39,721 bases of DNA from Pseudooceanicola sp. (lineage in GTDB: Bacteria > Pseudomonadota > Alphaproteobacteria > Rhodobacterales > Rhodobacteraceae), in NCBI GenBank assembly GCA_002709085.1, contig PAPR01000016.1, forward strand, positions 1 to 39,721, written 5' to 3'. A program made the translations under genes and the position numbers. How positions within the stretch are numbered: position 1 is the first letter of the stretch; every line of letters begins with the position of its first letter. Positions 8,855 through 17,539 of the stretch are shown in pieces. The notes beneath the pieces were generated by a model. It saw nothing but the letters and a program-made list of their open reading frames with translations. It made no database searches and was not told the origin of the DNA.

Positions 8855-10410
8855 TCCGCACAGCCGTCGCCGGATTGCGCTGGCAAGCCCGTCTTGCCGG
8901 CTTCTCGCGTCCGCGTCGGATGTTTCTGACGGCATCGCTGGGGGCGATCGCGGCGCTCGGGCAGGCCCCCGTTGATCTGTGGCCCCTGACCATTCTCGGC
9001 CTCGCCGGCGTGCATTTCATTGCGATGCAGGATGCGCGGGCACGCGATGTTGCGCTGACGTGGTGGGCCGGGGGTGCAGGGTATTTCGCGCTGGCGCTCA
9101 GCTGGATCGTGGAGCCGTTCCTTGTTGACCTCGCTCGCCACGGCTGGATGGCTCCTTTTGGACTAGTGCTGACCGCCGGCGGTATGGCGCTATTCTGGGG
9201 CATGGGCGGGGCGCTGGCGCGTCGCGTCGTCCGAGGGTCCGGTTCGGGTTTTGCCGTTGCGACGGTCATATCGCTGACCCTCGCCGGGGTTGTGCGGGGC
9301 GTGATTTTTACCGGCTTCCCTTGGGCCTTGCCGGGCCATGCGCTGATCGGGACGCCAGCCCTGCAACTGGCGCAGTTCGGCGGGGCCATGGGGTTGTCGC
9401 TGATCGTGCTGACGCTTGCTGTCTGCTTGCCGCTGATACTTAGCCCCTTCGTGCGGCGGCGCGCGCTGCTCGGTCTTCCGCTGTGGCTCGCGGCTGCCGC
9501 CGCGCCCCTGTTGATCGGCGCGGCCCTGATCCCGCCGGAGTCTGCGAGCACCGGCCGCCCCGTAGTCCGACTGGTGCAACCCAACGTGCCGCAGACCGAA
9601 AAGTGGGATCGCGAGAAAGCGCCGGGGCATTTCCAGCGCATGCTCGACCTCACCGCTGCCCCCGGCGAACCTGACCTAATAGTCTGGCCGGAAACGGCGG
9701 TCCCGGCCTGGCTCAATGACATCGACGGATTACTGCCGGTGATTTCGGACTCGGCGAAAGGCAGACCGCTGGTCTTTGGCATCAACCGCGCAGAACGTGG
9801 GCGCGTCTATAATTCGCTCGCCGTGCTCCACGATCAGGCCGGGATCACGGAGGTCTACGACAAGCATCACCTCGTCCCGTTCGGAGAGTTCATGCCCCTC
9901 GGCGATCTGCTGGGCCGGATCGGTATCCGCGGCATCGCGCAGCGGGACGGTTACGGGTTCACACCTGGTCCTGGGCCCCGCCTGATCGACCTGCCGGGCA
10001 TCGGCGCGTCGCTGCCGCTGATCTGCTACGAGGGGGTCTTTCCGCGCAACATCAGCGCCGCCCCGGCGCGGCCCGAGCTGCTTCTGCTGATCACCAACGA
10101 CGCGTGGTTTGGCACGATCTCCGGCCCTTATCAGCACCTCGCTCAGGCGCGGCTAAGGGCGGTGGAGCAGGGCCTGCCGATGGTGCGCGTCGCCAACACA
10201 GGGGTCTCTGCGCTGATTACACCCTCCGGGCGGCTGCGCGGACGGATCGACCTGGGTCAGCCGGGCCTCTCCGACGTTGCGCTGCCCGCCGCACTGCGTC
10301 CGACGCCCTACGCACGGATTGGGGACTGGCCGTTGATTCTGGCGCTGCTGGTGGCTCTTCTGTTGCTGATCCCCCTCAACCGACGCCCCATGTTCCGCCA
10401 GGGGCGTTGA
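8851..10410 (+). CDS. lnt: Lnt, apolipoprotein N-acyltransferase
   Basis: This 519-residue inner-membrane enzyme transfers an acyl chain from phospholipid to the N-terminal diacylglyceryl-Cys of lipoproteins. Several hydrophobic segments fill residues about 15-225. A periplasmic nitrilase-type domain with the full catalytic triad follows: Glu281 (WPETAVPAW), Lys338 (VYDKHHLVPFGE) and Cys392 (LICYEGVF). A last membrane helix is near residues 495-510. Length is normal for the family. ATG 8851 overlaps the corC stop. The small lipoprotein at 5771-6100 would be one of its substrates. Confidence 0.95.
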   Translation: MIRTAVAGLRWQARLAGFSRPRRMFLTASLGAIAALGQAPVDLWPLTILGLAGVHFIAMQDARARDVALTWWAGGAGYFALALSWIVEPFLVDLARHGWMAPFGLVLTAGGMALFWGMGGALARRVVRGSGSGFAVATVISLTLAGVVRGVIFTGFPWALPGHALIGTPALQLAQFGGAMGLSLIVLTLAVCLPLILSPFVRRRALLGLPLWLAAAAAPLLIGAALIPPESASTGRPVVRLVQPNVPQTEKWDREKAPGHFQRMLDLTAAPGEPDLIVWPETAVPAWLNDIDGLLPVISDSAKGRPLVFGINRAERGRVYNSLAVLHDQAGITEVYDKHHLVPFGEFMPLGDLLGRIGIRGIAQRDGYGFTPGPGPRLIDLPGIGASLPLICYEGVFPRNISAAPARPELLLLITNDAWFGTISGPYQHLAQARLRAVEQGLPMVRVANTGVSALITPSGRLRGRIDLGQPGLSDVALPAALRPTPYARIGDWPLILALLVALLLLIPLNRRPMFRQGR

Positions 10411-10447
10411 CGCCCGCGCCGGTAATCTCTACCCGATATAGCACGAC

Positions 10448-10494
10448 ATCCCAACGGCTTCCTGACGGGGTGGTTAATCATCTATCGGAGCACT
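10448..10494 (+). promoter_or_regulatory. SAM/SAH-type riboswitch in the metK leader
   Basis: The leader directly before metK contains CCAACGGCTTCCTGACG, then GGTTAATCAT, then GGAGCA just before the ATG. This matches what I remember of the SAM/SAH riboswitch class (Rfam SAM-SAH), found upstream of metK in Rhodobacterales. In that class the Shine-Dalgarno segment is drawn into a pseudoknot when ligand binds; here GGAG (10487-10490) can pair with CTTCC (10457-10461). High S-adenosylmethionine would therefore block translation of SAM synthetase. The match was recognised by eye; a covariance-model search was not possible. Confidence 0.85.
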
Positions 10495-10498
10495 TCCC

Positions 10499-11680
10499 AT
10501 GACCCGCCAGAACTATATCTTCACCTCGGAATCCGTCTCCGAAGGTCATCCCGACAAGGTTTGTGACCAGATTTCCGACGCGATCCTCGACGCATTCCTG
10601 ACCGAGGAGCCGCAAGCGCGGGTCGCCTGCGAGACCTTTGCCACCACCAACCGCGTGGTCATCGGCGGTGAGGTCGGTCTGTCGGATCAGGCTCGGCTGA
10701 CCGAATATATGGGACGCGTCGACGACATCGCCCGCGCCTGCATCAAGGGCATCGGCTACGAACAGGAGAAGTTTCACCACGAGACGGTCGAGATCACCAA
10801 CCTGCTGCACGAGCAATCCGCTCATATCGCGCAGGGCGTCGATGCGGCGGTGGACAAGGAAGAGGGCGCCGGCGATCAGGGGATCATGTTCGGCTACGCC
10901 ACGACCGAAACCGATGATCTGATGCCCGCCCCGATCTCCTTCGCGCACCGGATTCTGCGCCGGCTGGCCGAAGTGCGCAAGGACGGGACCGAGCCGACCC
11001 TGGGCCCGGACGCGAAATCCCAGGTCTCCCTTCGCTACGAAAACGGCAAGCCGGTGGAGGTCACGCAACTTGTCCTCTCCACCCAGCATTCGGACGACAA
11101 CCAGACCTCGGGCGACATCCGCGCGCTGGTCGAACCCTATATCCGTGAGGTCTTTCCCACCGACTGGCTGACCGATGCGACGGAATGGTGGATCAATCCG
11201 ACCGGCAAGTTCGTCATCGGCGGGCCGGGCGGCGACGCGGGCCTGACGGGGCGCAAGATCATCGTCGACACCTACGGTGGCGCGGCCCCACATGGCGGCG
11301 GCGCGTTCTCGGGCAAGGACCCGACCAAGGTGGACCGCTCCGCCGCCTATGCCGCGCGCTACCTCGCCAAGAACATCGTGGCCGCGGGCATGGCCGAAAA
11401 ATGCACGATCCAGCTCTCCTACGCCATCGGGATCTCGCGCCCGCTGTCGATCTACGCTGATACCTACGGCACCGGTCAAGTGCACGAGGCCGAGATCGAG
11501 CGCGCCGTCGCCAAGGTCATGGACCTCACCCCTCGCGGCATCCGCGAGCACCTTGAGCTGAACAAGCCGATCTATCAGCGCACCGCGGCCTACGGCCACT
11601 TCGGGCGCAAACCGGAGGCGGACGGCGGTTTCAGCTGGGAGAAAACGGATTTGGTCGAGGCGCTGAAGAAGGCGGTTTAG
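10499..11680 (+). CDS. metK: MetK, S-adenosylmethionine synthetase
   Basis: This 393-residue enzyme forms S-adenosylmethionine from ATP and methionine. Family signatures are intact: an N-terminal [13 protein letters not shown] loop with the ATP-binding His, [12 protein letters not shown], and the glycine-rich [16 protein letters not shown] that binds the polyphosphate. The ATG is 6-8 bases after a GGAG that also belongs to the riboswitch. In many Rhodobacterales trmB follows metK closely; here no such gene follows and the conserved gene order ends. Confidence 0.96.
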   Translation: MTRQNYIFTSESVSEGHPDKVCDQISDAILDAFLTEEPQARVACETFATTNRVVIGGEVGLSDQARLTEYMGRVDDIARACIKGIGYEQEKFHHETVEITNLLHEQSAHIAQGVDAAVDKEEGAGDQGIMFGYATTETDDLMPAPISFAHRILRRLAEVRKDGTEPTLGPDAKSQVSLRYENGKPVEVTQLVLSTQHSDDNQTSGDIRALVEPYIREVFPTDWLTDATEWWINPTGKFVIGGPGGDAGLTGRKIIVDTYGGAAPHGGGAFSGKDPTKVDRSAAYAARYLAKNIVAAGMAEKCTIQLSYAIGISRPLSIYADTYGTGQVHEAEIERAVAKVMDLTPRGIREHLELNKPIYQRTAAYGHFGRKPEADGGFSWEKTDLVEALKKAV

Positions 11681-12157
11681 GGGGTGGTGATTGGGGGTGC
11701 TGTTCTAGGACCAAAGTTACCGCGCTGAGGGTGGTACCCTTTACAACGGCAACATTCGTGAGGCTGTTGTGACCGACCCAAACCTGACGTTCTGGGCGTT
11801 CGCGGCAGAGGCCCGCTGTCCTGAATGAATTCAACGCCCGAACGCTGTCAAGATCGACACCAAAGCCTGTTCGGGCATTGTCTTTCCTGGGCAATGGAGT
11901 TCACGTCGCCCTGCAACCTGTCCAAGCACTTAAGTTGCTGCGGTTATCGGTGACCAGATCACAAACTCTCAAGGTATCTTGCCAATTATGCTTCTGGGTA
12001 CCATATGTAGTCGCTGGATCCTTTAGGTGCCTACTTTTCAGGAATTATCTGTTTTCCGGCCACTCTGACCCATGAATTTTATTCGTTGGTCAAGCATTTC
12101 AGTGGTTTATGCCTTGCCCTGATTTTCTCTCGATTGAATCTCTGCTAGTTCGGCCCC
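11681..12157 (+). other. Gene-free stretch between metK and the antiporter gene
   Basis: About 480 bp with no gene I can support; the open frames are short, lack ribosome-binding sites and look non-protein-like. An 8-bp inverted repeat (GCCCGAAC near 11834, GTTCGGGC near 11869) has a 27-base loop and no T-run. The second half becomes A/T-richer and probably carries the antiporter promoter. This is where the conserved core ends and accessory DNA begins. Confidence 0.5.
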
Positions 12158-14680
12158 ATGAATATCATACTGATTACAACGGTTATCTCATCGCTCTTTC
12201 TGGTTATCGCCGCAGCCGAGCCGTTGGCGGCGCGATTGAGGCTGCCCTACAGCGTGATCTTGGCCGTTCTTGGTATGCTCATCGGCACAGCAGCGATCTT
12301 TTTTCTGCGCACTGAGATGACGGATGCACTGAACCCTGTTGCAGAGGCGATCCTCGGTCTGCCGATCCGTTCGAACGTATTCCTCTATGTTTTCCTGCCA
12401 ACGCTCTTATTTCAGGCAACGCTGGGAATGAATTTGCGGCGCATGCTGGACGATTGGGTGCCTATTCTGGTGCTTGCTGTCGTGGCCGTCGTCGTAGCAA
12501 CTTTGGGTGTGGGGTATTCGCTGGCGTGGGCAAGCACGCTGCCGCTTGCGGCCTGCCTGTTAATCGGGGCTATCGTATCAACAACAGACCCTTCAGCTGT
12601 TGTGTCTATTTTTCGCTCGATATCTGCACCGCGTCGGCTTGCGCGCATCATCGAAGGGGAGAGCCTTCTGAACGATGCCGCAGCGATTGCACTCTTTGGC
12701 CTATTCATAGGGTTTGTAATGCTCGGGATACCCGACCCGACCTTGGCGGAGGCATTGGGACAGTTTCCGCTGCTGATTGTCGGCGGCGTCATTGCAGGCT
12801 GGCTGGCAACGCGAATTTCAGTTTGGGTCATGGCAATTTTCGTACATTATGAACGCGCGCAAATTTCCGTTTCGGTGGCTCTGCCCTATCTTGTTTATAT
12901 CGGTGCGGAACAGATTATTGGCGCATCGGGTGTGATTGCTGTTGTAACCGCTGGATTGACGTTAAACCTGACAGGGCCAAGACGTTTGCCCCCTCAAATT
13001 TGGGCGAACCTGAATGAGGTCTGGGTATTGTTGGCTCATTGGGCAGGAGCGTTAATTTTCATTCTGGCGGCATTGCTCATCCCGCGCCTTTTGGAGGAAG
13101 TGAGAGCCGAAGATTTTGTGCTCGTCGGCGTGGTAATTTGCGCGGCAGTCTTTGCACGGGCGCTGATTTTGTTCGGAGTGCTTCCGCTGCTGACTTTGCT
13201 CCGTCTGTCACCAGAAGTCGAACGCCCTTACCGTGTGGCGATTTTATGGGGTGGACTTCGAGGGGCGGTCACTCTTGCGCTGGCTTTGGCGGTCACCGAA
13301 AGCACCCTGGTCCCTATCGAGATAAAGCGTGTGGTCGGGATCTTGGCTACAGGGTTCACTCTGTTCACTCTCCTTGTTCAGGGGACCACATTGAGAACCG
13401 TGATAAGGTGGCTGGGGCTTGATCGACTTTCGCCGCTCGATGAAGCGCTGTCACGACAGGTCGTTGCGGTGGCTCTGCAGACCGTGCGCGAAGACGTCAA
13501 GCGGACCACCGAAAACTATGAACTGACGCGGGAAATTGTACGTTCCGAAGCCAAAAATTTCGGTGAAAGATTGGATCAAACAGTCCAGGCGGCTGAAGAC
13601 GGCGCTGAAATTCTCGATCGGGACCGGATCACTTTGGGGCTGATCGCGTTGGCCGGCCATGAGCGCGATACCATCATCGTCCGAATGCGGGAACGGACGA
13701 TTTCGCAACGGATGGCAGAACAAGTCTTGTCGGATGCTGACCGGCTTATCGAAGGCGCGAGATCCGACGGACGAAACGGATACCAGCGAGCGGCGCGTCG
13801 CAGCGTATCCTACGGAAAAGGGTTCAAGATTGGTGTCGCACTACAGCGTCGTCTGCGTTTGTCGGGGCCACTGGCCCGGATGACAGCCGACCGCTTTGAA
13901 ATTCTACTTTCGCAACGGCTGATCCTGCGTGACCTTGATGCATTTATTGACGGTCGAATCCGCCGGATCCATGGGCGTCGGGTGGCTGATTTGCTGCACG
14001 AATTGCTCGCGCGTCGGGTAGAAGCAATGGAGACCGCATTAGAGGGCCTCCGATTGCAATATCCAGGTTACGCTGAAAAACTCGAACGTCGCTTCATCCG
14101 GCGCACGGCGCTTCGCCTTGAGGAACGTGAATATACTATTATGCGGGAGGACGGATTGATCGGCGCAGAAGTTTATACCTCCCTTATGCAAACCTTGAAT
14201 GTTCAACGTGCTGCGACTGAAAGACGCCCTAAGCTCGACATCGCTATTCAACGGTTAGAACTTGTTCAGCGTTTCCCCTTGTTTGTCGGGATGGACGACG
14301 CCGCGCTCAACAAGTTGGGGCGTGCGCTCAAAACAGTTCACGTTAACTCCGGTGAAGTTATCATTGCCAAAGACGGTCCTGCCGAGAGCGTCTATTTCAT
14401 AGCGTCTGGTGCGGTCGAGTTGGAAAGCGCCGGACAGACTTGGCGACGCGGTGGAGGCGAGATGTTCGGCCAAATGGCGATTTTGACGAAGAAAGCGGTT
14501 CGTACACAGGTGCGCGCTATTGCTCCGTCAACACTACTTGTACTCGACGCCGAACGTTTCCGTCGCTTACTTGCACGTAGCCCTGCGATACAACAAGCTA
14601 TTCGCGCCAGCGCAAATGAGCGCGGCTTGGATCCAGACGTCCTCATGTTTGATGAGAAAACCGCACCTCAAGGGCTGTGA
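12158..14680 (+). CDS. CPA1-type cation/proton antiporter with C-terminal cyclic-nucleotide-binding-like domain
   Basis: This is an 840-residue membrane protein. Residues about 1-410 form the CPA1 (NhaP/NHE-like) antiporter with roughly 12 hydrophobic helices; core motifs are STTDPSAVVSIFR with Asp144 and EGESLLNDAAAI with the Asn172-Asp173 pair typical of CPA1. Residues about 430-690 are a long charged, probably helical cytoplasmic region. Residues about 700-820 form a cyclic-nucleotide-binding fold (FPLFVGMDDAALNKLG, GEMFGQMAIL). In the phosphate-binding cassette the usual acidic Glu after Phe-Gly is Gln, while an Arg a few residues later remains, so real cNMP binding is uncertain. The overall layout resembles sperm-type NHE and plant SOS1-like exchangers. 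The ATG has no strong ribosome-binding site. Substrate (Na+ or K+) cannot be told. Confidence 0.88.
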   Translation: MNIILITTVISSLFLVIAAAEPLAARLRLPYSVILAVLGMLIGTAAIFFLRTEMTDALNPVAEAILGLPIRSNVFLYVFLPTLLFQATLGMNLRRMLDDWVPILVLAVVAVVVATLGVGYSLAWASTLPLAACLLIGAIVSTTDPSAVVSIFRSISAPRRLARIIEGESLLNDAAAIALFGLFIGFVMLGIPDPTLAEALGQFPLLIVGGVIAGWLATRISVWVMAIFVHYERAQISVSVALPYLVYIGAEQIIGASGVIAVVTAGLTLNLTGPRRLPPQIWANLNEVWVLLAHWAGALIFILAALLIPRLLEEVRAEDFVLVGVVICAAVFARALILFGVLPLLTLLRLSPEVERPYRVAILWGGLRGAVTLALALAVTESTLVPIEIKRVVGILATGFTLFTLLVQGTTLRTVIRWLGLDRLSPLDEALSRQVVAVALQTVREDVKRTTENYELTREIVRSEAKNFGERLDQTVQAAEDGAEILDRDRITLGLIALAGHERDTIIVRMRERTISQRMAEQVLSDADRLIEGARSDGRNGYQRAARRSVSYGKGFKIGVALQRRLRLSGPLARMTADRFEILLSQRLILRDLDAFIDGRIRRIHGRRVADLLHELLARRVEAMETALEGLRLQYPGYAEKLERRFIRRTALRLEEREYTIMREDGLIGAEVYTSLMQTLNVQRAATERRPKLDIAIQRLELVQRFPLFVGMDDAALNKLGRALKTVHVNSGEVIIAKDGPAESVYFIASGAVELESAGQTWRRGGGEMFGQMAILTKKAVRTQVRAIAPSTLLVLDAERFRRLLARSPAIQQAIRASANERGLDPDVLMFDEKTAPQGL

Positions 14681-14683
14681 GCA

Positions 14684-14703
14684 AAAGTCGGTATTGCGAC
14701 TTT
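14684..14703 (+). terminator. Hairpin after the antiporter gene, possible terminator
   Basis: A 7-bp perfect stem (AAAGTCG / CGACTTT) with a 6-base loop begins 4 bases after the stop codon. Only three T residues end the stem and no longer run follows, so termination strength is doubtful. Confidence 0.4.
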
Positions 14704-14830
14704 GGCAAACTGGCTTGCTGAACCGCGCCGGGTTTGCCGTAGGCTGATTGCGGTTGGTTACGCGGCTGTGTCTCCAGTTTCCAGAGCCGCGTAGAAGTTG
14801 GCTTCCGCTTCGGTTGGCCCCGCAGAAAAT

Positions 14831-15016
14831 TCAGCGCCTGAACGGCTCGATCTTATCCGCCGAAAGCGCATAGCCGATGTCCGCCAGTTGCGTGCTGGTC
14901 GATGCCGTTCCGAACATTTCCGCCAACAAGCCTGAACTCTCATAAGGCGTTCCTGTCGTCACGAAAACCAGCTGGTTCGCGGGTGACGGCGAATTGCAGG
15001 AACAAGCGCCTATTAA
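14831..15016 (-). pseudogene. Degenerate second copy of the DUF3299 gene (C-terminal remnant)
   Basis: Read on the minus strand, this stretch encodes IGACSCNSPSPANQLVFV, then a segment ending LADIGYALSADKIEPFRR and a stop at 14831-14833. It aligns with the last third of the intact DUF3299 protein encoded just upstream in transcription (GACIHVPPPPPNQLVFV and LAEIGYEVTADEIEVYVWE). There is no start codon; a stop lies a few codons before the homology, at 15032-15034. It is therefore a 5'-truncated relic of a tandem duplication or of a related gene. Divergence between the two copies indicates it is not a recent duplicate. Confidence 0.75.
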
Positions 15017-15036
15017 ATGTCGTGGGCCCGTTCATT

Positions 15037-15549
15037 TCATTCCCAGACATAGACCTCTATCTCATCCGCGGTCACCTCGTAGCCGATTTCAGCCAGATTG
15101 GTGCGGATCGGATTCACCCGGATCGCCCCTGTCACCCAAATCGCCTCGAACATCGACTCGGCGGGCCAGGGTCGTGCTGACGTCACAAAAACCAATTGGT
15201 TCGGCGGCGGCGGCGGAACGTGGATGCAGGCCCCTACATAGGGGGTCAGAATGAACTCGGTCACGCCACTGCCGCCAGTTTCGAGGGGCAGCATGTAACC
15301 CGGCATCTTTATTGTGACGCCGTTCAGGTCCTCGACGAACTTGAAAGCGTTCTTGTCGAAATTCGGCAACCAAGTGTCATTCTGCTCGTCGTAATCGCCT
15401 TCGCCGACGATTTCGGAATAGGGGACGCCCGTCGGGATAAGATCATCCCAGGTGATTTCCCGAACCGAAGCTGCAAGGGCCGGGTGCCGTGGATATAAGA
15501 GCGATGCACTTGCAAGGCCAAGCAAGGCTGCACGGCGGGATGTACGCAT
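15037..15549 (-). CDS. DUF3299 family exported protein
   Basis: This 170-residue protein has an N-terminal export signal containing a twin-arginine pair (TSRRAALLG) and cleavage near PALAAS, so it probably acts in the periplasm, perhaps through Tat. The mature part (WDDLIPTGVPY, KMPGYMLPLE, TPYVGACIHVPPPPPNQ, WVTGAIRV) matches DUF3299, a small domain often encoded beside FtsX/MacB-like ABC genes. It is the last intact gene of the zur-znuCB-DUF2796-ABC run and begins 13 bp after the permease. A Vibrio zinc-uptake locus (Zrg) is, to my recollection, built from a DUF2796 protein, an ABC ATPase and permease, and a DUF3299 protein. Its biochemical role is unknown. A remnant of a second copy lies downstream. 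Confidence 0.83.
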   Translation of the reverse strand: MRTSRRAALLGLASASLLYPRHPALAASVREITWDDLIPTGVPYSEIVGEGDYDEQNDTWLPNFDKNAFKFVEDLNGVTIKMPGYMLPLETGGSGVTEFILTPYVGACIHVPPPPPNQLVFVTSARPWPAESMFEAIWVTGAIRVNPIRTNLAEIGYEVTADEIEVYVWE

Positions 15550-15562
15550 GTGAACTCCTTTT

Positions 15563-16816
15563 TCAGCGTCTGACGGTCATGCCATCCGACAATGAGAGCC
15601 GGTAGGCGCGAAGCGCCGGGAACAGGCTGGTGAGGGCGGCGGCGAGAATGACGCCGATCACAACAATTCCCTCCCGCGAGGACAGTGGCTCTATCGGCAA
15701 GTATAGACCGAATGCGGTATCGACGTAAGGTCGCAGCGCCCACAAGCCTGTGTAGAGCAAGGCGATCCCCAGCAGAACGGCGATCAGCGCCATCAGCACC
15801 GCCTCCAGCATCAGGAGGCCCATGATCGTCAGCGGTCGCGCGCCGACCGCACGCAAGATCGCCATTTCCCGACGTCGTTCATTCAGGCCGGAAAATATCA
15901 TTGCGGCCATGCCCAGAAGCGCCGTTGCCACAACCATCGCCGAAACGCCGATCAGCGCCGTTTCGGCAATGCCGACGATGCCCCACAGCTCCTGCAAGGC
16001 CACGCCAGGCAGGACGGCCAGAAGGGGTTCTTCGGGATACTGGTTGATGCTGCGTTGCAAGGCAAAGATTTGGAGGCGGGATTTTACGCCGATCATGGCA
16101 GCTGTGATCGCACCGGGCGTCAGGTCCATCTGCCTGATTTCATCGGGCGACGTCATCTGACCGGGAATCTGCGCGCCGCCCTGCCAATCCACATGGATGG
16201 CCTCGATCGCTTCGAGGCTGACGACGACGGTGCGGTCGACCGGCGTGCCGGTCTTGGCGAGGATGCCCGTGACACGAAACGGCTGATTGTCATGATTGGC
16301 GAACGACGCAAGCCCATGCGCCACAACTAGCGGATCACCAATCGCATAGCCCAGCGATGCGGCCACATCCGCCCCGATCACCGCATCGAAGAGATCATTG
16401 AAGGCACGGCCTTCGGCAAACTCCAGCGATCGTCCGCCGCGATACTTGTAGCGCGCGAAATACTCGGCTGTCGTGCCCATGACGCGGAACTGCCGGTGCG
16501 AATCCCCCAGCGAGATCGGTACGATCCACTCTACTTCAGGTCGGGCGGCAATGTCCTGATAGCTTTCCCACGTGGCGTTGTTGGTCGCGTTGCCAATACG
16601 GAACACGGAATAGAGCAAGAGCTGCACGGAACCCGACCGGGCCCCCACGATCAGGTCGGTCTCTGAGATCGTGTCGCCGAAACTTGCTTTCGCCCCCGTG
16701 CGCACCTTTTCGACGCCCAGGAACAATGCGACCGACAAGGCGACCGCAAAGATCGTCAGGCCAACTGTCAGACGACGCGCGATCAGGCTGCGTAGAGCGA
16801 GGCGCAACAGGATCAT
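15563..16816 (-). CDS. FtsX/MacB-like ABC transporter permease
   Basis: This 417-residue permease of the FtsX type has one N-terminal helix (about residues 18-36), a large periplasmic MacB-core-like domain, and three C-terminal helices (around ALIGVSAMVVATALLGMAAM, MALIAVLLGIALLYTG and IVVIGVILAAALTSLFPAL). Permeases of this kind move lipoproteins or peptides or drive periplasmic partners rather than importing ions directly. Its start overlaps the ATPase stop (ATGA), so the two form one transporter. Position between a DUF2796 and a DUF3299 gene resembles the Vibrio zrg zinc locus, which supports a zinc-related role; the cargo is unknown. Confidence 0.87.
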   Translation of the reverse strand: MILLRLALRSLIARRLTVGLTIFAVALSVALFLGVEKVRTGAKASFGDTISETDLIVGARSGSVQLLLYSVFRIGNATNNATWESYQDIAARPEVEWIVPISLGDSHRQFRVMGTTAEYFARYKYRGGRSLEFAEGRAFNDLFDAVIGADVAASLGYAIGDPLVVAHGLASFANHDNQPFRVTGILAKTGTPVDRTVVVSLEAIEAIHVDWQGGAQIPGQMTSPDEIRQMDLTPGAITAAMIGVKSRLQIFALQRSINQYPEEPLLAVLPGVALQELWGIVGIAETALIGVSAMVVATALLGMAAMIFSGLNERRREMAILRAVGARPLTIMGLLMLEAVLMALIAVLLGIALLYTGLWALRPYVDTAFGLYLPIEPLSSREGIVVIGVILAAALTSLFPALRAYRLSLSDGMTVRR

Positions 16817-17526
16817 GCGGCGCCCTCGCGCGTCAGTGTGGCGATGTCTTCCATTCGAACGCTGCGATCAAAGCGAGGGGCCAGCCGTTCGTCATGGCTG
16901 ACCATCAACAACGTCGATCCGGCAGCCGAGCATTGCGCGAACAGCAGGTCGAGGAAATTCGCCTGCGATCCGGCGTCGAGCGCGGACGTGGGTTCGTCAG
17001 CAACGATGAGGGAAGGTGCGCCGATCAGGGCGCGCGCCACCGCCACGCGCTGCTGCTGGCCGACGCTGAGGCGGTCGGCCGTTGAGGAGGCCATCTTATC
17101 TCGTGCAAGGCCTAGCGCGTCGGTCAGGATAAGGGCGGCGTTCTGCGCATCCCCGACTCGGCCCCGTCGCTCAGGCGCGAAACGCAGCGGCAGCAGGATG
17201 TTATCCACGGCCGAGGCGTAAGGCAGCAGGTTGAATTGCTGGAACACGATTCCGATCGCCTCGGCCCGGAAGCGGTCCCGCGCGGCGGGGCGCATTGTCA
17301 CCATCTCGGTTCCATCCACGCGGATCGAGCCGCGTGTCGGTGCATTGATACCGCAGATCAGTGACAGAAGGGTGGATTTACCCGAGCCGCTTTCACCAAG
17401 CAAAAGCACCCGCTCGCCCCGCCTGATGCGGAAACTGGACACGCCCAAGCCGAAGGCATCGCGTCCGCCCCAGTGAAATTGGACCTGATCTAGGGCCAGG
17501 GCGAATTGAGTATCCGTATCGCTCAC
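16813..17526 (-). CDS. LolD/MacB-like ABC transporter ATP-binding protein
   Basis: This 237-residue ATPase has all ABC motifs: Walker A GESGSGKST, Q-loop in FQQFNLLPYASA, signature LSVGQQQRVAVARAL, Walker B LIVADEPTSALD and switch His in MVSHDERL. The initiation codon is GTG 17526, with a G-rich segment upstream and only 13 bp from the DUF2796 stop. Sequence type places it with LolD/MacB/FtsE ATPases that serve FtsX-like permeases, which matches its overlapping downstream partner. It is distinct from the ZnuC ATPase in the same run, so the operon encodes two different ABC systems. Confidence 0.9.
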   Translation of the reverse strand: MSDTDTQFALALDQVQFHWGGRDAFGLGVSSFRIRRGERVLLLGESGSGKSTLLSLICGINAPTRGSIRVDGTEMVTMRPAARDRFRAEAIGIVFQQFNLLPYASAVDNILLPLRFAPERRGRVGDAQNAALILTDALGLARDKMASSTADRLSVGQQQRVAVARALIGAPSLIVADEPTSALDAGSQANFLDLLFAQCSAAGSTLLMVSHDERLAPRFDRSVRMEDIATLTREGAA

Positions 17527-17539
17527 CCGCGTCCCCCGG

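Noticed and set aside
11631-11894. Minus-strand 87-codon frame after metK
   Set aside because: It overlaps the metK end, has a Pro/Ser-rich tail typical of shadow translation and no ribosome-binding site.
13000-14680. The antiporter gene as two separate genes (transporter plus regulator)
   Set aside because: The frame is continuous from 12158 to 14680 with no internal start supported by a ribosome-binding site, and the fusion layout is known in related exchangers.
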